Position numbers and translations under genes: made by a program. 64,000 bases of DNA from Bacteroides intestinalis (lineage in GTDB: Bacteria; Bacteroidota; Bacteroidia; Bacteroidales; Bacteroidaceae), in the NCBI RefSeq assembly GCF_003464595.1, contig NZ_QRZF01000007.1, positions 219,342 to 283,341 of the forward strand. Direction: 5' to 3'. Shown here one piece after another: positions 16,452 to 26,160 of this stretch. The notes under the pieces are model-generated. The model ran no database searches. It was given only the letters and a program-made list of their open reading frames with translations, and had not been told where the DNA came from. Each line of letters starts with the position of its first letter. Position 1 is the stretch's first letter.

Positions 16452-17322
16452 TCTTAAAGAAGCTTTTCGGAGAGGGAATATTTATATCCAACTGATTTAT
16501 ATCAACGTAGCCGTCTTTGTGGTTACTACGCTGACGGAAGTTATTTTGCAGCTATTCAACCGTAGTCTTGGAGGGGTATTTGAATGGTTGGAGCTTCCTG
16601 CTTCATTTACACAATTCATCATACAGCCTTGGTCGCTGTTCACATACATGTTTATGCATGCAGGTTTTCTGCATATTCTGTTCAACATGCTATGGCTATA
16701 TTGGTTTGGCGCATTGTTCCTGATGTTCTTCTCTGCAAAGCATTTGCGGGGAGTTTATATATTGGGAGGTATTTGCGGCGGATTGCTGTACATGGTGGCA
16801 TATAACGTTTTTCCGTATTTCCGTCCGATGGTTGACTACTCATTTATGCTGGGAGCATCTGCGTCTGTGCTTGCTATTGTAGCTGCGACCGCATATCGTG
16901 AGCCGAACTACCCGATACGATTATTCCTATTTGGCACGATACGACTGAAATATCTGGCACTGATTGTTATCGGTACTGATTTACTGTTCATCACATCCAG
17001 CAATGCAGGTGGACATATCGCCCATTTGGGTGGCGCATTAGCAGGAGTCTGGTTTGCAGCAGGATTGAGTAAAGGCAGAGACATTACGTCCTGGATTAAT
17101 AAGATTCTGGATGCTATCGTTTCAGTATTCAGCTTCAAGCCTCGCAAACCCAAAATGAAAGTGCATTATGGTAACAGTCGTCAGAAAGACTACGATTACA
17201 ACGCCCGCAAGAAAGTTCAGTCAGAAGAAATAGATCGCATCCTCGATAAACTAAAAAAATCGGGATACGAAAGCCTGACTACGGAAGAAAAGAAAAGTCT
17301 TTTCGATGCGAGCAAACGATAA
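16432..17322 (+). CDS. Second rhomboid protease with basic cytosolic tail
   Basis: A 296-aa membrane protein in a different frame from its upstream neighbour, starting 20 bp before that gene ends. It keeps HAGFLHILFN, the serine in GASAS (the usual GxSG glycine is Ala) and HIAHLGG for the catalytic His, so activity is likely. The C-terminal 80 residues are soluble and charged (KPRKPKMKVHYGN ... DRILDKLKKSGYESLT), a tail common in Bacteroidetes rhomboids. The two paralogues are diverged enough to be an old duplication. The next gene follows after 9 bp. Confidence 0.92.
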   Translation: MGTITTDLKEAFRRGNIYIQLIYINVAVFVVTTLTEVILQLFNRSLGGVFEWLELPASFTQFIIQPWSLFTYMFMHAGFLHILFNMLWLYWFGALFLMFFSAKHLRGVYILGGICGGLLYMVAYNVFPYFRPMVDYSFMLGASASVLAIVAATAYREPNYPIRLFLFGTIRLKYLALIVIGTDLLFITSSNAGGHIAHLGGALAGVWFAAGLSKGRDITSWINKILDAIVSVFSFKPRKPKMKVHYGNSRQKDYDYNARKKVQSEEIDRILDKLKKSGYESLTTEEKKSLFDASKR

Positions 17323-17331
17323 TATAGAAAT

Positions 17332-18438
17332 ATGGGAATAAGGCATATTGGCAGATTCGTCGCTTATCTGATTTTAGCGGTCAACATCTTCTTCATAGGT
17401 TTGTTGCTTCTTACCGCTTACAGCCCGTATATTAAGCCGGCCGCACATCCTGTGGAGTCCTGTTTCGGACTGGCATTTCCTATCTTTCTGGTGATTAATA
17501 TTTGCTTTCTGGTCTTTTGGCTTATTATCCAGAATTATAAGTTTGCATTAGTCACATTGACAAGCCTTCTTCTATGCTATCCGCAGATACGGACTTATTT
17601 TCCTATTAATTTTCATACGAACAAGTTACCGGAAAACAGCTTCAAAGTTTTATCGTACAATATAATGGGATTCGATGGAGCCGTTAAGAAAGACGGAGAG
17701 AACCCTATTTTAAATTATCTGAAGAACAGTGGAGCAGACATCCTATGCCTACAAGAGTACCAGACCATTGAATCTTCTCATTATCTCAGCCAAAAAGATG
17801 TCGAGAAAGCTCTGAAAGATTATCCTTATCATAAGATTCAAACTGTAGGAAGCGGAAAAGGCCATACCAACCGGATAGCCTGTTATTCCAAATACCCCAT
17901 ACTTTCGTCCCGCAGATTAGATTATGCCAGCGAATACAATGGTTCTGCGGTTTATGAGCTAAAAATAGGGGAAGATACTGTAATGCTTATCAACAACCAT
18001 CTGGAATCTAATAAACTGACGAAAGAAGATAAAGTTGTCTATGAAAGTATGCTCAAATCTCCCGAAACGAAAAAGGTAAAAAGCGGTGCCCGCCTGCTTA
18101 TCCGCAAACTGGCAGAAGCTTCTGCCATCCGTGGTTCGCAAGCCGACAGCATCGCACAAGAAATTGCAGCGTCACAGCACCCTTACATTATCGTATGCGG
18201 TGACTTTAACGATACACCCATCTCCTACGCTCACAGAGTTATCGGCCAGGGACTGAATGACACTTTCACACAATCGGGTCGCGGACTGGGTATCTCTTAC
18301 AATCAAAACAAATTCTACTTCAGGATTGACAATATCCTGGCAAGTAAAAATCTAAAATCTTATAACTGTACGGTAGACCGATCTATAAAAGAGTCTGACC
18401 ATTATCCAATCTGGTGTTATCTGAAGAAAAAAGAATAA
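17332..18438 (+). CDS. Membrane-anchored endonuclease/exonuclease/phosphatase protein
   Basis: A 368-aa protein. About three hydrophobic segments in residues 8-90 anchor it, followed by an EEP catalytic domain: LSYNIMG, the metal-binding Glu in DILCLQEYQ, the CGDFND motif, and the terminal SDHYPIW with the catalytic His. Family members cleave phosphodiester bonds in DNA, inositol phosphates or sphingolipids; the substrate cannot be decided here. The membrane anchor suggests an extracytoplasmic lipid or nucleic-acid substrate. Third gene of the rhomboid operon (9-bp gap). Confidence 0.88.
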   Translation: MGIRHIGRFVAYLILAVNIFFIGLLLLTAYSPYIKPAAHPVESCFGLAFPIFLVINICFLVFWLIIQNYKFALVTLTSLLLCYPQIRTYFPINFHTNKLPENSFKVLSYNIMGFDGAVKKDGENPILNYLKNSGADILCLQEYQTIESSHYLSQKDVEKALKDYPYHKIQTVGSGKGHTNRIACYSKYPILSSRRLDYASEYNGSAVYELKIGEDTVMLINNHLESNKLTKEDKVVYESMLKSPETKKVKSGARLLIRKLAEASAIRGSQADSIAQEIAASQHPYIIVCGDFNDTPISYAHRVIGQGLNDTFTQSGRGLGISYNQNKFYFRIDNILASKNLKSYNCTVDRSIKESDHYPIWCYLKKKE

Positions 18439-18472
18439 AGAAAAAAATGATTAATATCTAATACTTAAAACT

Positions 18473-20557
18473 ATGTTTAAGAAGTGTATTTTTATTTTAG
18501 CTACAACTTGTATGATGTACTCCTGTACCACACAAACGGAAACAAATCCGTTTTTGTCCGAGTTCCAAACCGAACATGGCGTACCGCCCTTCGATAAAAT
18601 TAAACTGGAACATTACGAACCCGCCTTTTTGAAAGGGATCGAAGAACAAAACGCGAATATCGATGCTATAGTGAATAATTCTGAAGCACCTACTTTTGAA
18701 AATGTAATCGTTGCTCTCGACAATAGCGCCCCGATACTGGACAGGGTTAGTGCTATTTTCTATAATATGACGGATGCCGAAAAGACACCCGGCTTGAATG
18801 AACTGTCCATAAAAATAGCTCCGACATTATCAGAGCACAGCGATAATATCTCACTGAACCAAGAGCTCTTTAAAAAAGTAAATGCCGTATACCAACAAAA
18901 AGAATCTTTGAAACTGACCACTGAACAAGAGCGTCTGTTGGAAGAGACTTATAAAGACTTTGTTCGCTCCGGTGCAAACCTTTCTCCCGAAAAGCAGACA
19001 CGTCTGCGTGAGATCAACAAACAGTTGTCCACATTAGGTCTCACATTCAGCGATAATATTCTGAATGAAAATAATGCCTTCAAACTCTATATAGACAAAG
19101 AAAAAGATCTTGCCGGACTGCCCGAGTGGTTCCGTCAAAGCGCAGCAGAAGAAGCAAAAGCAGACGGCCAGGAAGGAAAATGGCTGTTCACTTTAGGAAA
19201 TGCCAGCCGACTCCCATTCCTGCAATACTCAGAAAACCGCCCGTTGCGTGAACAGATATACAAGGCTTATATCAATCGCGGTAACAACAATGATAAGAAC
19301 GATAACAAGAAAATCATTACAGACATTGTAAGTCTTCGCCTTGAGAAAGCACAATTACTGGGCTTTGACTGTTATTCCAATTTCGTTCTGGATAACACAA
19401 TGGCTAAGAACTCCACTACTGTAATGAATTTCCTGAATAACCTGTGGAGCTACTCCTTGCCGAAAGCAAAAGCCGAAGCTGCTGATTTGCAAAAGATCAT
19501 GGATAAAGAAGGCAAAGGAGAAAAACTGGAAGCATGGGACTGGTGGTATTATACTGAAAAGCTTCGCAAAGAGAAGTACAATCTTGAAGAAGATGAAATC
19601 AAGCCTTACTTTAAACTGGAAAACGTACGTGAAGGAGCTTTCGCAGTTGCCAACAAGCTCTATGGCATTACATTAACGAAGCTGGAAGGTATTCCCGTAT
19701 ATCATCCTGACGTAGAAGTATTCGAAGTAAAAGACGCAGATGGCTCTCATATGGGCATCTTCTATGTAGACTATTTCCCACGTCCGGGCAAGAGCGGTGG
19801 TGCATGGATGAGTAACTATCGTGAACAACAAGGCGATATTCGTCCGTTGGTATGCAACGTATGCAGTTTCACCAAACCTGTAGGCGACACTCCGTCACTG
19901 TTAACAATCGATGAAGTAGAAACTCTATTCCATGAATTTGGGCACGCTCTGCACGGATTACTGACTAAGTGTAACTATAAAGGCATTTCCGGAACAAATG
20001 TCGTACGTGACTTTGTTGAATTGCCCTCCCAGATAAATGAACATTGGGCTACTGAACCTGAAGTACTGAAAATGTATGCCAAGCATTATCAGACAGGAGA
20101 AACCATTCCCGACAGCCTTATCGAAAAGATTCTGAATCAAAAAACCTTCAATCAAGGCTTCATGACCACTGAATTACTGGCTGCTGCCATTCTGGATATG
20201 AATCTGCACAACCTGACTGACACCAAGAATCTGGATGTATTGGCATATGAGAAAGAAGCCATGAATCAATTGAATCTTATCCCCGAAATAGCCCCGCGTT
20301 ATCGTACCACCTACTTCAATCATATCATTGGTGGTTATGCTGCAGGCTACTACAGCTATTTATGGGCAAACGTATTGGATAACGATGCTTTTGAAGCTTT
20401 CAAAGAGCATGGTATCTTCGACAAAAAGACAGCAGATCTTTTCCGGTATAATGTCCTTGAAAAAGGTAATAGCGAAGACCCGATGACACTTTACAAGAAT
20501 TTCCGTGGTGCTGAGCCTCAACTGGAACCAATGTTAAAAAATCGTGGAATGAAGTAA
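18473..20557 (+). CDS. dcp: M3-family peptidyl-dipeptidase, lipoprotein
   Basis: A 694-aa zinc metallopeptidase. The active site HEFGH is at residues 487-491, followed by the conserved GLL and FVELPSQ segments of the M3 (Dcp/oligopeptidase A) family. Length fits Dcp. The N-terminus has a lipoprotein-type signal with Cys18 (MMYSC), implying export and anchoring, unlike the mostly cytosolic E. coli Dcp. It would remove dipeptides from peptide C-termini in the periplasm or at the surface. It begins 34 bp after the EEP gene and may be read through from that operon. Confidence 0.9.
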   Translation: MFKKCIFILATTCMMYSCTTQTETNPFLSEFQTEHGVPPFDKIKLEHYEPAFLKGIEEQNANIDAIVNNSEAPTFENVIVALDNSAPILDRVSAIFYNMTDAEKTPGLNELSIKIAPTLSEHSDNISLNQELFKKVNAVYQQKESLKLTTEQERLLEETYKDFVRSGANLSPEKQTRLREINKQLSTLGLTFSDNILNENNAFKLYIDKEKDLAGLPEWFRQSAAEEAKADGQEGKWLFTLGNASRLPFLQYSENRPLREQIYKAYINRGNNNDKNDNKKIITDIVSLRLEKAQLLGFDCYSNFVLDNTMAKNSTTVMNFLNNLWSYSLPKAKAEAADLQKIMDKEGKGEKLEAWDWWYYTEKLRKEKYNLEEDEIKPYFKLENVREGAFAVANKLYGITLTKLEGIPVYHPDVEVFEVKDADGSHMGIFYVDYFPRPGKSGGAWMSNYREQQGDIRPLVCNVCSFTKPVGDTPSLLTIDEVETLFHEFGHALHGLLTKCNYKGISGTNVVRDFVELPSQINEHWATEPEVLKMYAKHYQTGETIPDSLIEKILNQKTFNQGFMTTELLAAAILDMNLHNLTDTKNLDVLAYEKEAMNQLNLIPEIAPRYRTTYFNHIIGGYAAGYYSYLWANVLDNDAFEAFKEHGIFDKKTADLFRYNVLEKGNSEDPMTLYKNFRGAEPQLEPMLKNRGMK

Positions 20558-20640
20558 AATTAGTGCCATACAAAGGCAGCAAAATCATTGCCAGATGCAA
20601 ATATTTGAGTTCCTTTTACTTCCGAATGTGAAAAAAAAAC

Positions 20641-20648
20641 TATATTTG
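20641..20648 (+). promoter_or_regulatory. -7 box for secDF
   Basis: TATATTTG, an exact TAnnTTTG match, 58 bp before the secDF ATG. No clear -33 element at the usual distance. Confidence 0.5.
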
Positions 20649-20706
20649 CAGCCTTGTACGCTATAGAAATCAATTAATAAAGTAATCATAATAAACTAAA
20701 AGTAAC

Positions 20707-23706
20707 ATGCAAAACAAAGGATTTGTAAAGGTTTTTGCAATTTTGCTCACACTGGTATGTGTGTTCTACCTTTCCTTCTCTTTTGTGACTCGCCATTATA
20801 ACAATAAGGCAAAAGAGTACGCAAAAGGCGATCTGAAGTTAGAGCAGGACTACCTGGATTCTCTGTCAAACGAGAAAGTGTGGTTCGGCAATTGGACACT
20901 GAAACAGTGTCGTGAGATGGAGATCAGTTTAGGTTTGGACTTAAAGGGTGGTATGAACGTTATCCTTGAAGTTTCTGTTCCTGATGTTATCAAAGCATTG
21001 GCGGACAACAAAACCGATGAAGCATTCAACCAAGCATTGGCAACTGCCGCCAAACAGGCTATTAGCAGCCAGGATGACGTCATTACCCTGTTTGTTAGAG
21101 AGTATCACAGAATTGCTCCGGATGCACGTCTTTCTGAACTTTTCGCTACTCAACAATTAAAAGACAAAGTTAACCAAAAGACTCCCGACGCTGAAGTAGA
21201 AAAAGTACTGCGTTCGGAAGTAAAAGCCGCAGTTGATAACTCATACAATGTACTCCGTACTCGTATCGACCGCTTTGGTGTGGTTCAGCCCAATATCCAG
21301 AGTCTGGAAGACAAGATGGGACGTATCATGGTGGAACTTCCGGGTATCAAAGAACCGGAGCGTGTAAGAAAATTACTGCAAGGTTCTGCTAATCTGGAGT
21401 TTTGGGAAACGTACAATGCAAAGGATGTTGCACCTTATCTGCAAGCTGCTGATAACAAACTGCGCAGCATTTTATCTAATGAAGCACCGGCTGACAGTGT
21501 AGCCGTTGACAGCACTGCTACTCCGGTTGTGGCACAAGCTACCAGCACTGCCGATAGTCTTGCCGCAGCATTGAAAGGTGAAAACAAAGCACAATCTGTA
21601 GATTTAGCACAAATTAAGAAAGAACACCCGTTACTGGCTGTTCTACAAATTAACTCCAGCGGACAAGGTCCCGTTGTAGCTTATGCTAATTACAAGGATA
21701 CAGCTGACATCAACAGATATCTTTCTATGAAAGAAATCCAGTCTGAACTTCCGAAAGATCTCCGTCTGAAATGGGGTGTTTCTGCTTATGAATACGATCC
21801 TAAAGGACAGACTTTCGAACTTTACGCTATCCGTTCAACCGAACGTAACGGACGTGCTCCGTTGGAAGGCGACGTTGTTGTAAGCGCTAAAGACGAATAC
21901 GACCAATTTGGCAAGCCTGCTGTAAGTATGTCTATGAATACAGACGGTTCACGCCGCTGGGCTCAGTTGACTAAGCAGAACATTGGTAAGAGCATTGCTA
22001 TCGTATTGGACGGCTATGTATATTCTGCACCGAATGTAAATACAGAAATTACAGGTGGTAACTCACAAATTACCGGGCACTTCACTCCTGAGCAAGCAAA
22101 AGACTTAGCGAACGTATTGAAGTCAGGTAAGATGCCGGCTCCTGCACGTATCGTTCAGGAAGATATCGTAGGTCCGTCTTTGGGACAAGCTTCTATCAAC
22201 GCCGGTGTATTCTCATTCATCGTTGCATTGATTCTGTTGATGGTTTATATGTGCACTATGTACGGTTTCATTCCGGGTATGGTTGCCAATGGTGCACTGG
22301 TATTGAACATGTTCTTTACATTGGGTATCCTCTCGTCTTTCCAGGCGGCCTTGACAATGTCCGGTATTGCCGGTATGGTGTTGGCACTGGGTATGGCTGT
22401 GGATGCTAATGTATTGATTTACGAACGTACCAAAGAAGAATTGCGTGCAGGTAAGGGTGTGAAGAAAGCACTCGCAGATGGTTACTCCAACGCATTCTCA
22501 GCTATCTTCGACTCTAACTTAACTTCTATTATTACAGGTATAATCCTGTTCAACTTCGGTACAGGTCCTATCCGTGGTTTCGCCACGACTTTGATTATCG
22601 GTATCTTGATTTCATTCTTTACCGCTGTGTTTATGACACGTTTGGTTTATGAATACTTCATGAATAAAGATAAATGGTTGAACCTGACCTTCTCTTCTAA
22701 GATCTCCAAGAACTTGATGGCGAATGTACATTTTGACTTCATGGGTGGTAATAAGAAGTGGTTGACAATTACAGGTGTTATTCTTGTAATCTGTATCGGT
22801 TCACTCTTTGTACGCGGCCTAAGCCAAAGTATCGACTTCACAGGTGGACGTAACTTCAAGGTACAATTTGAGAATGCGGTAGAACCAGAACAAGTACGCG
22901 AGTTAATCTCCAGTAAATTTGGTGACGCTAACGTTAGTGTAATCGCTATCGGTACAGATAAGAAAACTGTACGTATCAGTACAAACTATCGTATTGAAGA
23001 AGACGGCAACAATGTTGACTCTGAAATAGAAGCATATCTCTATGAGACATTGAAGCCCGTATTGACGCAAAACATTACTCTGGAAACATTTATCGATCGT
23101 GAAAACCATACTGGTGGTAGTATCGTCAGCTCACAGAAAGTAGGTCCGAGTATTGCAGATGATATCAAAACTTCGGCTATGTGGTCTGTAGTGCTTGCTT
23201 TGATTGCTATTGGTCTGTACATCTTGATTCGTTTCCGTAACATTGCATATAGTGTAGGTTCTGTAGCTGCACTGACAAGTGATACATTGATGATTCTGGG
23301 CGCTTATTCTCTCTGCTGGGGCTGGATGCCATTCTCACTGGAAATTGACCAGACATTCATCGGTGCTATTCTGACAGCTATCGGTTACTCTATCAATGAC
23401 AAGGTGGTAATCTTCGACCGTGTACGTGAGTTCTTCGGCTTGTATCCGAAACGTGACAGAAAACAACTGTTCAACGACTCATTGAATACAACTCTGGCAC
23501 GTACTATCAATACTTCATTGAGTACATTGATTGTGTTGCTGTGTATCTTCATCCTTGGTGGTGATTCTATCCGCAGCTTCGCATTCGCAATGATTCTCGG
23601 TGTTGTAATTGGTACATTGTCTTCTTTGTTCATTGCATCTCCTATCGCATACATGATGTTGAAGAACAAAAAAATAGCTGAACCTGCTGCTGAAGTAGCT
23701 AAATAA
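20707..23706 (+). CDS. secDF: Protein translocase SecDF fusion
   Basis: A 999-aa inner-membrane protein combining SecD and SecF. The N-terminal half has a first TM segment, LGLDLKGGMNVILEV (SecD D1), the periplasmic P1 domain with an inserted Ala/Ser/Asp-rich stretch (about 255-300), and the RND-type membrane block with AMAVDANVLIYER. The SecF half begins near residue 660 and carries QSIDFTGGRNF and SINDKVVIFDRVREF. SecDF uses the proton gradient to pull secreted proteins out of SecYEG. The single-ORF fusion is the norm in Bacteroidetes, not an assembly artefact. Confidence 0.97.
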   Translation: MQNKGFVKVFAILLTLVCVFYLSFSFVTRHYNNKAKEYAKGDLKLEQDYLDSLSNEKVWFGNWTLKQCREMEISLGLDLKGGMNVILEVSVPDVIKALADNKTDEAFNQALATAAKQAISSQDDVITLFVREYHRIAPDARLSELFATQQLKDKVNQKTPDAEVEKVLRSEVKAAVDNSYNVLRTRIDRFGVVQPNIQSLEDKMGRIMVELPGIKEPERVRKLLQGSANLEFWETYNAKDVAPYLQAADNKLRSILSNEAPADSVAVDSTATPVVAQATSTADSLAAALKGENKAQSVDLAQIKKEHPLLAVLQINSSGQGPVVAYANYKDTADINRYLSMKEIQSELPKDLRLKWGVSAYEYDPKGQTFELYAIRSTERNGRAPLEGDVVVSAKDEYDQFGKPAVSMSMNTDGSRRWAQLTKQNIGKSIAIVLDGYVYSAPNVNTEITGGNSQITGHFTPEQAKDLANVLKSGKMPAPARIVQEDIVGPSLGQASINAGVFSFIVALILLMVYMCTMYGFIPGMVANGALVLNMFFTLGILSSFQAALTMSGIAGMVLALGMAVDANVLIYERTKEELRAGKGVKKALADGYSNAFSAIFDSNLTSIITGIILFNFGTGPIRGFATTLIIGILISFFTAVFMTRLVYEYFMNKDKWLNLTFSSKISKNLMANVHFDFMGGNKKWLTITGVILVICIGSLFVRGLSQSIDFTGGRNFKVQFENAVEPEQVRELISSKFGDANVSVIAIGTDKKTVRISTNYRIEEDGNNVDSEIEAYLYETLKPVLTQNITLETFIDRENHTGGSIVSSQKVGPSIADDIKTSAMWSVVLALIAIGLYILIRFRNIAYSVGSVAALTSDTLMILGAYSLCWGWMPFSLEIDQTFIGAILTAIGYSINDKVVIFDRVREFFGLYPKRDRKQLFNDSLNTTLARTINTSLSTLIVLLCIFILGGDSIRSFAFAMILGVVIGTLSSLFIASPIAYMMLKNKKIAEPAAEVAK

Positions 23707-23725
23707 GAACTATAAAGTTAACGAT

Positions 23726-23762
23726 AAAAAAGGGAAGTCGATTCGTTCGACTTCCCTTTTTA
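23726..23762. terminator. Terminator after secDF, also facing tRNA-Arg
   Basis: Arms AGGGAAGTCGA (23731-23741) and TCGACTTCCCT (23747-23757), 5-nt loop, flanked by A-run and T-run, so it works for both the plus-strand secDF and the minus-strand tRNA. Confidence 0.93.
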
Positions 23763-23767
23763 TTTTG

Positions 23768-23839
23768 TAGTCCCGAGGGGAATCGAACCCCTATCTAAAG
23801 TTTAGGAAACTTCTATTCTATCCGTTGAACTACAGGACC
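23768..23839 (-). tRNA. tRNA-Arg, anticodon CCT
   Basis: Read on the minus strand, the sequence folds as a tRNA. The acceptor GGTCCTG pairs with CGGGACT (the first pair is G-U). The D arm has stem GTTC/GAAT. The anticodon stem GAAGT/ACTTT holds loop TTCCTAA, so the anticodon is CCT (codon AGG). The T arm is AGGGG-TTCGATT-CCCCT. The 3' CCA is not encoded. A perfect minus-strand -7 box (TATCTTTG, 23857-23864) lies just upstream. Confidence 0.93.
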
Positions 23840-23856
23840 AGCAACATTTGCGGTTG

Positions 23857-23864
23857 CAAAGATA
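23857..23864 (-). promoter_or_regulatory. -7 box for tRNA-Arg
   Basis: TATCTTTG on the minus strand, 17 bp before the mature tRNA 5' end. The remainder of the 450-bp gap up to korA (23865-24288) is AT-rich, with no ORF or repeat that I can support. Confidence 0.6.
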
Positions 23865-24288
23865 AGGCATTCTCCCGATTTTACAAGGCCGAACGAATCT
23901 TTTATCGAGAAGTCAAGAAAATACAAGCAACACAAGATTTTATCAAAGTGTAAAGTCAAAACAGCTTCACACAGCATCAAATTAAGCATCCACACTTACA
24001 TTTAGTCAACACATGCATCAGCAGAACAAATGATAATATGCAACTTTTATTCGTTCAAGTCAGACACATAGTCAGAGTTTTGTTCACTCCAAATATCAAA
24101 AAACACTCATTTCTCAATTCTTTTAGTACACAATCACAGATTAACTCAAAAAGATTTTGCCAAGTCGCATAACTTTCCGACATTTGCAAACGTGCCTATA
24201 AAAAGCGTAGTACTTTTTGTAAGTACCCCAACCAACATGAAAACAGATTTTAAGTGATCCTATAAATTAATCATAGTAATACGAAATT

Positions 24289-26136
24289 ATGGCAAACGAC
24301 ATGATGGTAAAAGAACTGGATCAAGTGGTAGTCCGCTTTTCCGGAGACTCCGGCGATGGTATGCAGCTCGCCGGCAACATCTTTTCAACAGTATCGGCTA
24401 CGGTGGGAAATGACATCAGTACTTTCCCCGACTATCCCGCAGATATCCGCGCCCCGCAAGGCTCTCTGACCGGCGTATCAGGTTTCCAGGTACACATCGG
24501 CGCCAACAAAGTATTCACCCCGGGTGATAAATGCGACGTATTGGTAGCTATGAACGCTGCCGCATTGAAAACACAGTATAAGTTTGCTAAGTCTACTGCT
24601 TGCATCATTATCGACACAGACTGTTTCCAAGCTTCCGATTTACAGAAAGCCGCTTTCAAGACTGACAATCCTATCGAAGAAATGGGTATCAAGCAAGATG
24701 TTATTGCTGCCCCTATTTCTCAAATGGTGAAAGACTGTCTGGCAGAAACAGGTATGGATAACAAAGCAATGCTGAAATGCCGCAACATGTTCGCTCTTGG
24801 CTTGGTATGCTGGTTGTTCAATCGCGACCTGAAGATTGCAGAAGATTTCCTTAGAGAGAAGTTTGCAAAAAAGCCGGAAATAGCAGAAGCTAACATCAAG
24901 GTGATTCACGCCGGTTACGACTATGGTCACAATACACACGCTTCCGTAGCACATACTTATAAGATAGAAAGTAAGATAAAGACGCCCGGAATATACATGG
25001 ATATCATGGGCAACAAAGCTACAGCCTACGGTTTCATTGCTGCTGCTGAAAAAGCAGGTCTGAAGTTATTCCTGGGTTCTTATCCCATCACTCCGGCTAC
25101 GGACGTATTACATGAACTCTCCAAACATAAATCCTTAGGTGTCATTACCGTCCAATGCGAAGATGAGATTTCCGGCTGTGCTACGGCTATCGGTGCTTCT
25201 TTTGCTGGTGCATTGGCTGTAACTACCACTTCCGGCCCGGGTGTCTGCCTGAAATCAGAGGCTATGAACCTTGCAGTGATTACAGAACTTCCTCTGGTTG
25301 TTCTGGATGTACAACGCGGTGGTCCTTCCACAGGTTTGCCGACTAAATCGGAACAAACTGACTTATTGCAGGCTTTGTTTGGCCGTAACGGCGAAAGCCC
25401 AATGCCAGTTATTGCTGCAACCTCACCGACAAACTGCTTCGATGCAGCCTATGCAGCTTGTAAGATGGCTTTGGAACACATGACTCCGGTAGTTCTGTTG
25501 ACAGACGGTTTCGTAGCCAACGGCTCCGGTGCATGGAAGCTGCCGAATCTGGATACATATCCTGAAATCAAACCTCAGTATGTTACTCCTGAAATGAAGG
25601 ATAACTATACTCCTTATAAACGCAATCCTGAGAACCAGGTACGCTACTGGGCCGTTCCGGGACAAGAAGGCTATACTCATATCCTCGGTGGTCTGGAAAA
25701 AGACAGCAACACTGGTGCGATCTCTACCGATCCTGAAAACCACAATCTGATGTGCCACCTGCGTGCAGAAAAAGTTGCAAAGATTGCTGTACCCGATGTA
25801 GAGGTACAAGGCTGTGCAGATGATGCAGACCTGCTGATTGTAGGTTTTGGCGGTACTTACGGACACTTGTATTCTGCTATGGAAGAGATGAACAAAGCCG
25901 GACAAAAAGTAGCCTTAGCTCACTTCTCTTATATCAATCCGCTGCCTAAAAATACGGCTGAAGTATTGAAGAAATACAAGAAAGTGGTAGTTGCCGAACA
26001 GAATCTGGGACAATTTGCCGGTTATCTCCGCATGAAGGTGGATAATTTCACTCCGTATCAATTCAATGAAGTCAAGGGACAGCCGTTCTTAGTAAGTGAA
26101 CTGGTGGCTGCCTTCACCGAGATTTTAAATAAATAA
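24289..26136 (+). CDS. korA: 2-oxoglutarate:ferredoxin oxidoreductase, fused gamma-alpha subunit
   Basis: A 615-aa subunit of a 2-oxoacid:acceptor oxidoreductase. Residues about 10-190 are the gamma domain (RFSGDSGDGMQLAGNIFS). Residues about 240-615 are the pyrimidine-binding alpha domain (GSYPITPATDVLHEL, TTTSGPGVCLKSEAMNLAV, DVQRGGPSTGLPTK). With KorB it oxidatively decarboxylates 2-oxoglutarate, or runs in reverse, with ferredoxin in anaerobic metabolism. The substrate (2-oxoglutarate or a branched-chain oxoacid) is inferred from the two-gene gamma-alpha plus beta layout. korB follows after 24 bp. Confidence 0.9.
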   Translation: MANDMMVKELDQVVVRFSGDSGDGMQLAGNIFSTVSATVGNDISTFPDYPADIRAPQGSLTGVSGFQVHIGANKVFTPGDKCDVLVAMNAAALKTQYKFAKSTACIIIDTDCFQASDLQKAAFKTDNPIEEMGIKQDVIAAPISQMVKDCLAETGMDNKAMLKCRNMFALGLVCWLFNRDLKIAEDFLREKFAKKPEIAEANIKVIHAGYDYGHNTHASVAHTYKIESKIKTPGIYMDIMGNKATAYGFIAAAEKAGLKLFLGSYPITPATDVLHELSKHKSLGVITVQCEDEISGCATAIGASFAGALAVTTTSGPGVCLKSEAMNLAVITELPLVVLDVQRGGPSTGLPTKSEQTDLLQALFGRNGESPMPVIAATSPTNCFDAAYAACKMALEHMTPVVLLTDGFVANGSGAWKLPNLDTYPEIKPQYVTPEMKDNYTPYKRNPENQVRYWAVPGQEGYTHILGGLEKDSNTGAISTDPENHNLMCHLRAEKVAKIAVPDVEVQGCADDADLLIVGFGGTYGHLYSAMEEMNKAGQKVALAHFSYINPLPKNTAEVLKKYKKVVVAEQNLGQFAGYLRMKVDNFTPYQFNEVKGQPFLVSELVAAFTEILNK

Positions 26137-26160
26137 TAACCCCGTAAAGTATCGAAAGAC

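Noticed and set aside
20707..23706. Assembly error fusing secD and secF
   Set aside because: The fusion is standard in Bacteroidetes, and both halves are intact.
23865..24288. Hidden small gene or RNA between tRNA-Arg and korA
   Set aside because: No frame with a plausible start, no hairpin and no repeat could be supported in this AT-rich gap.
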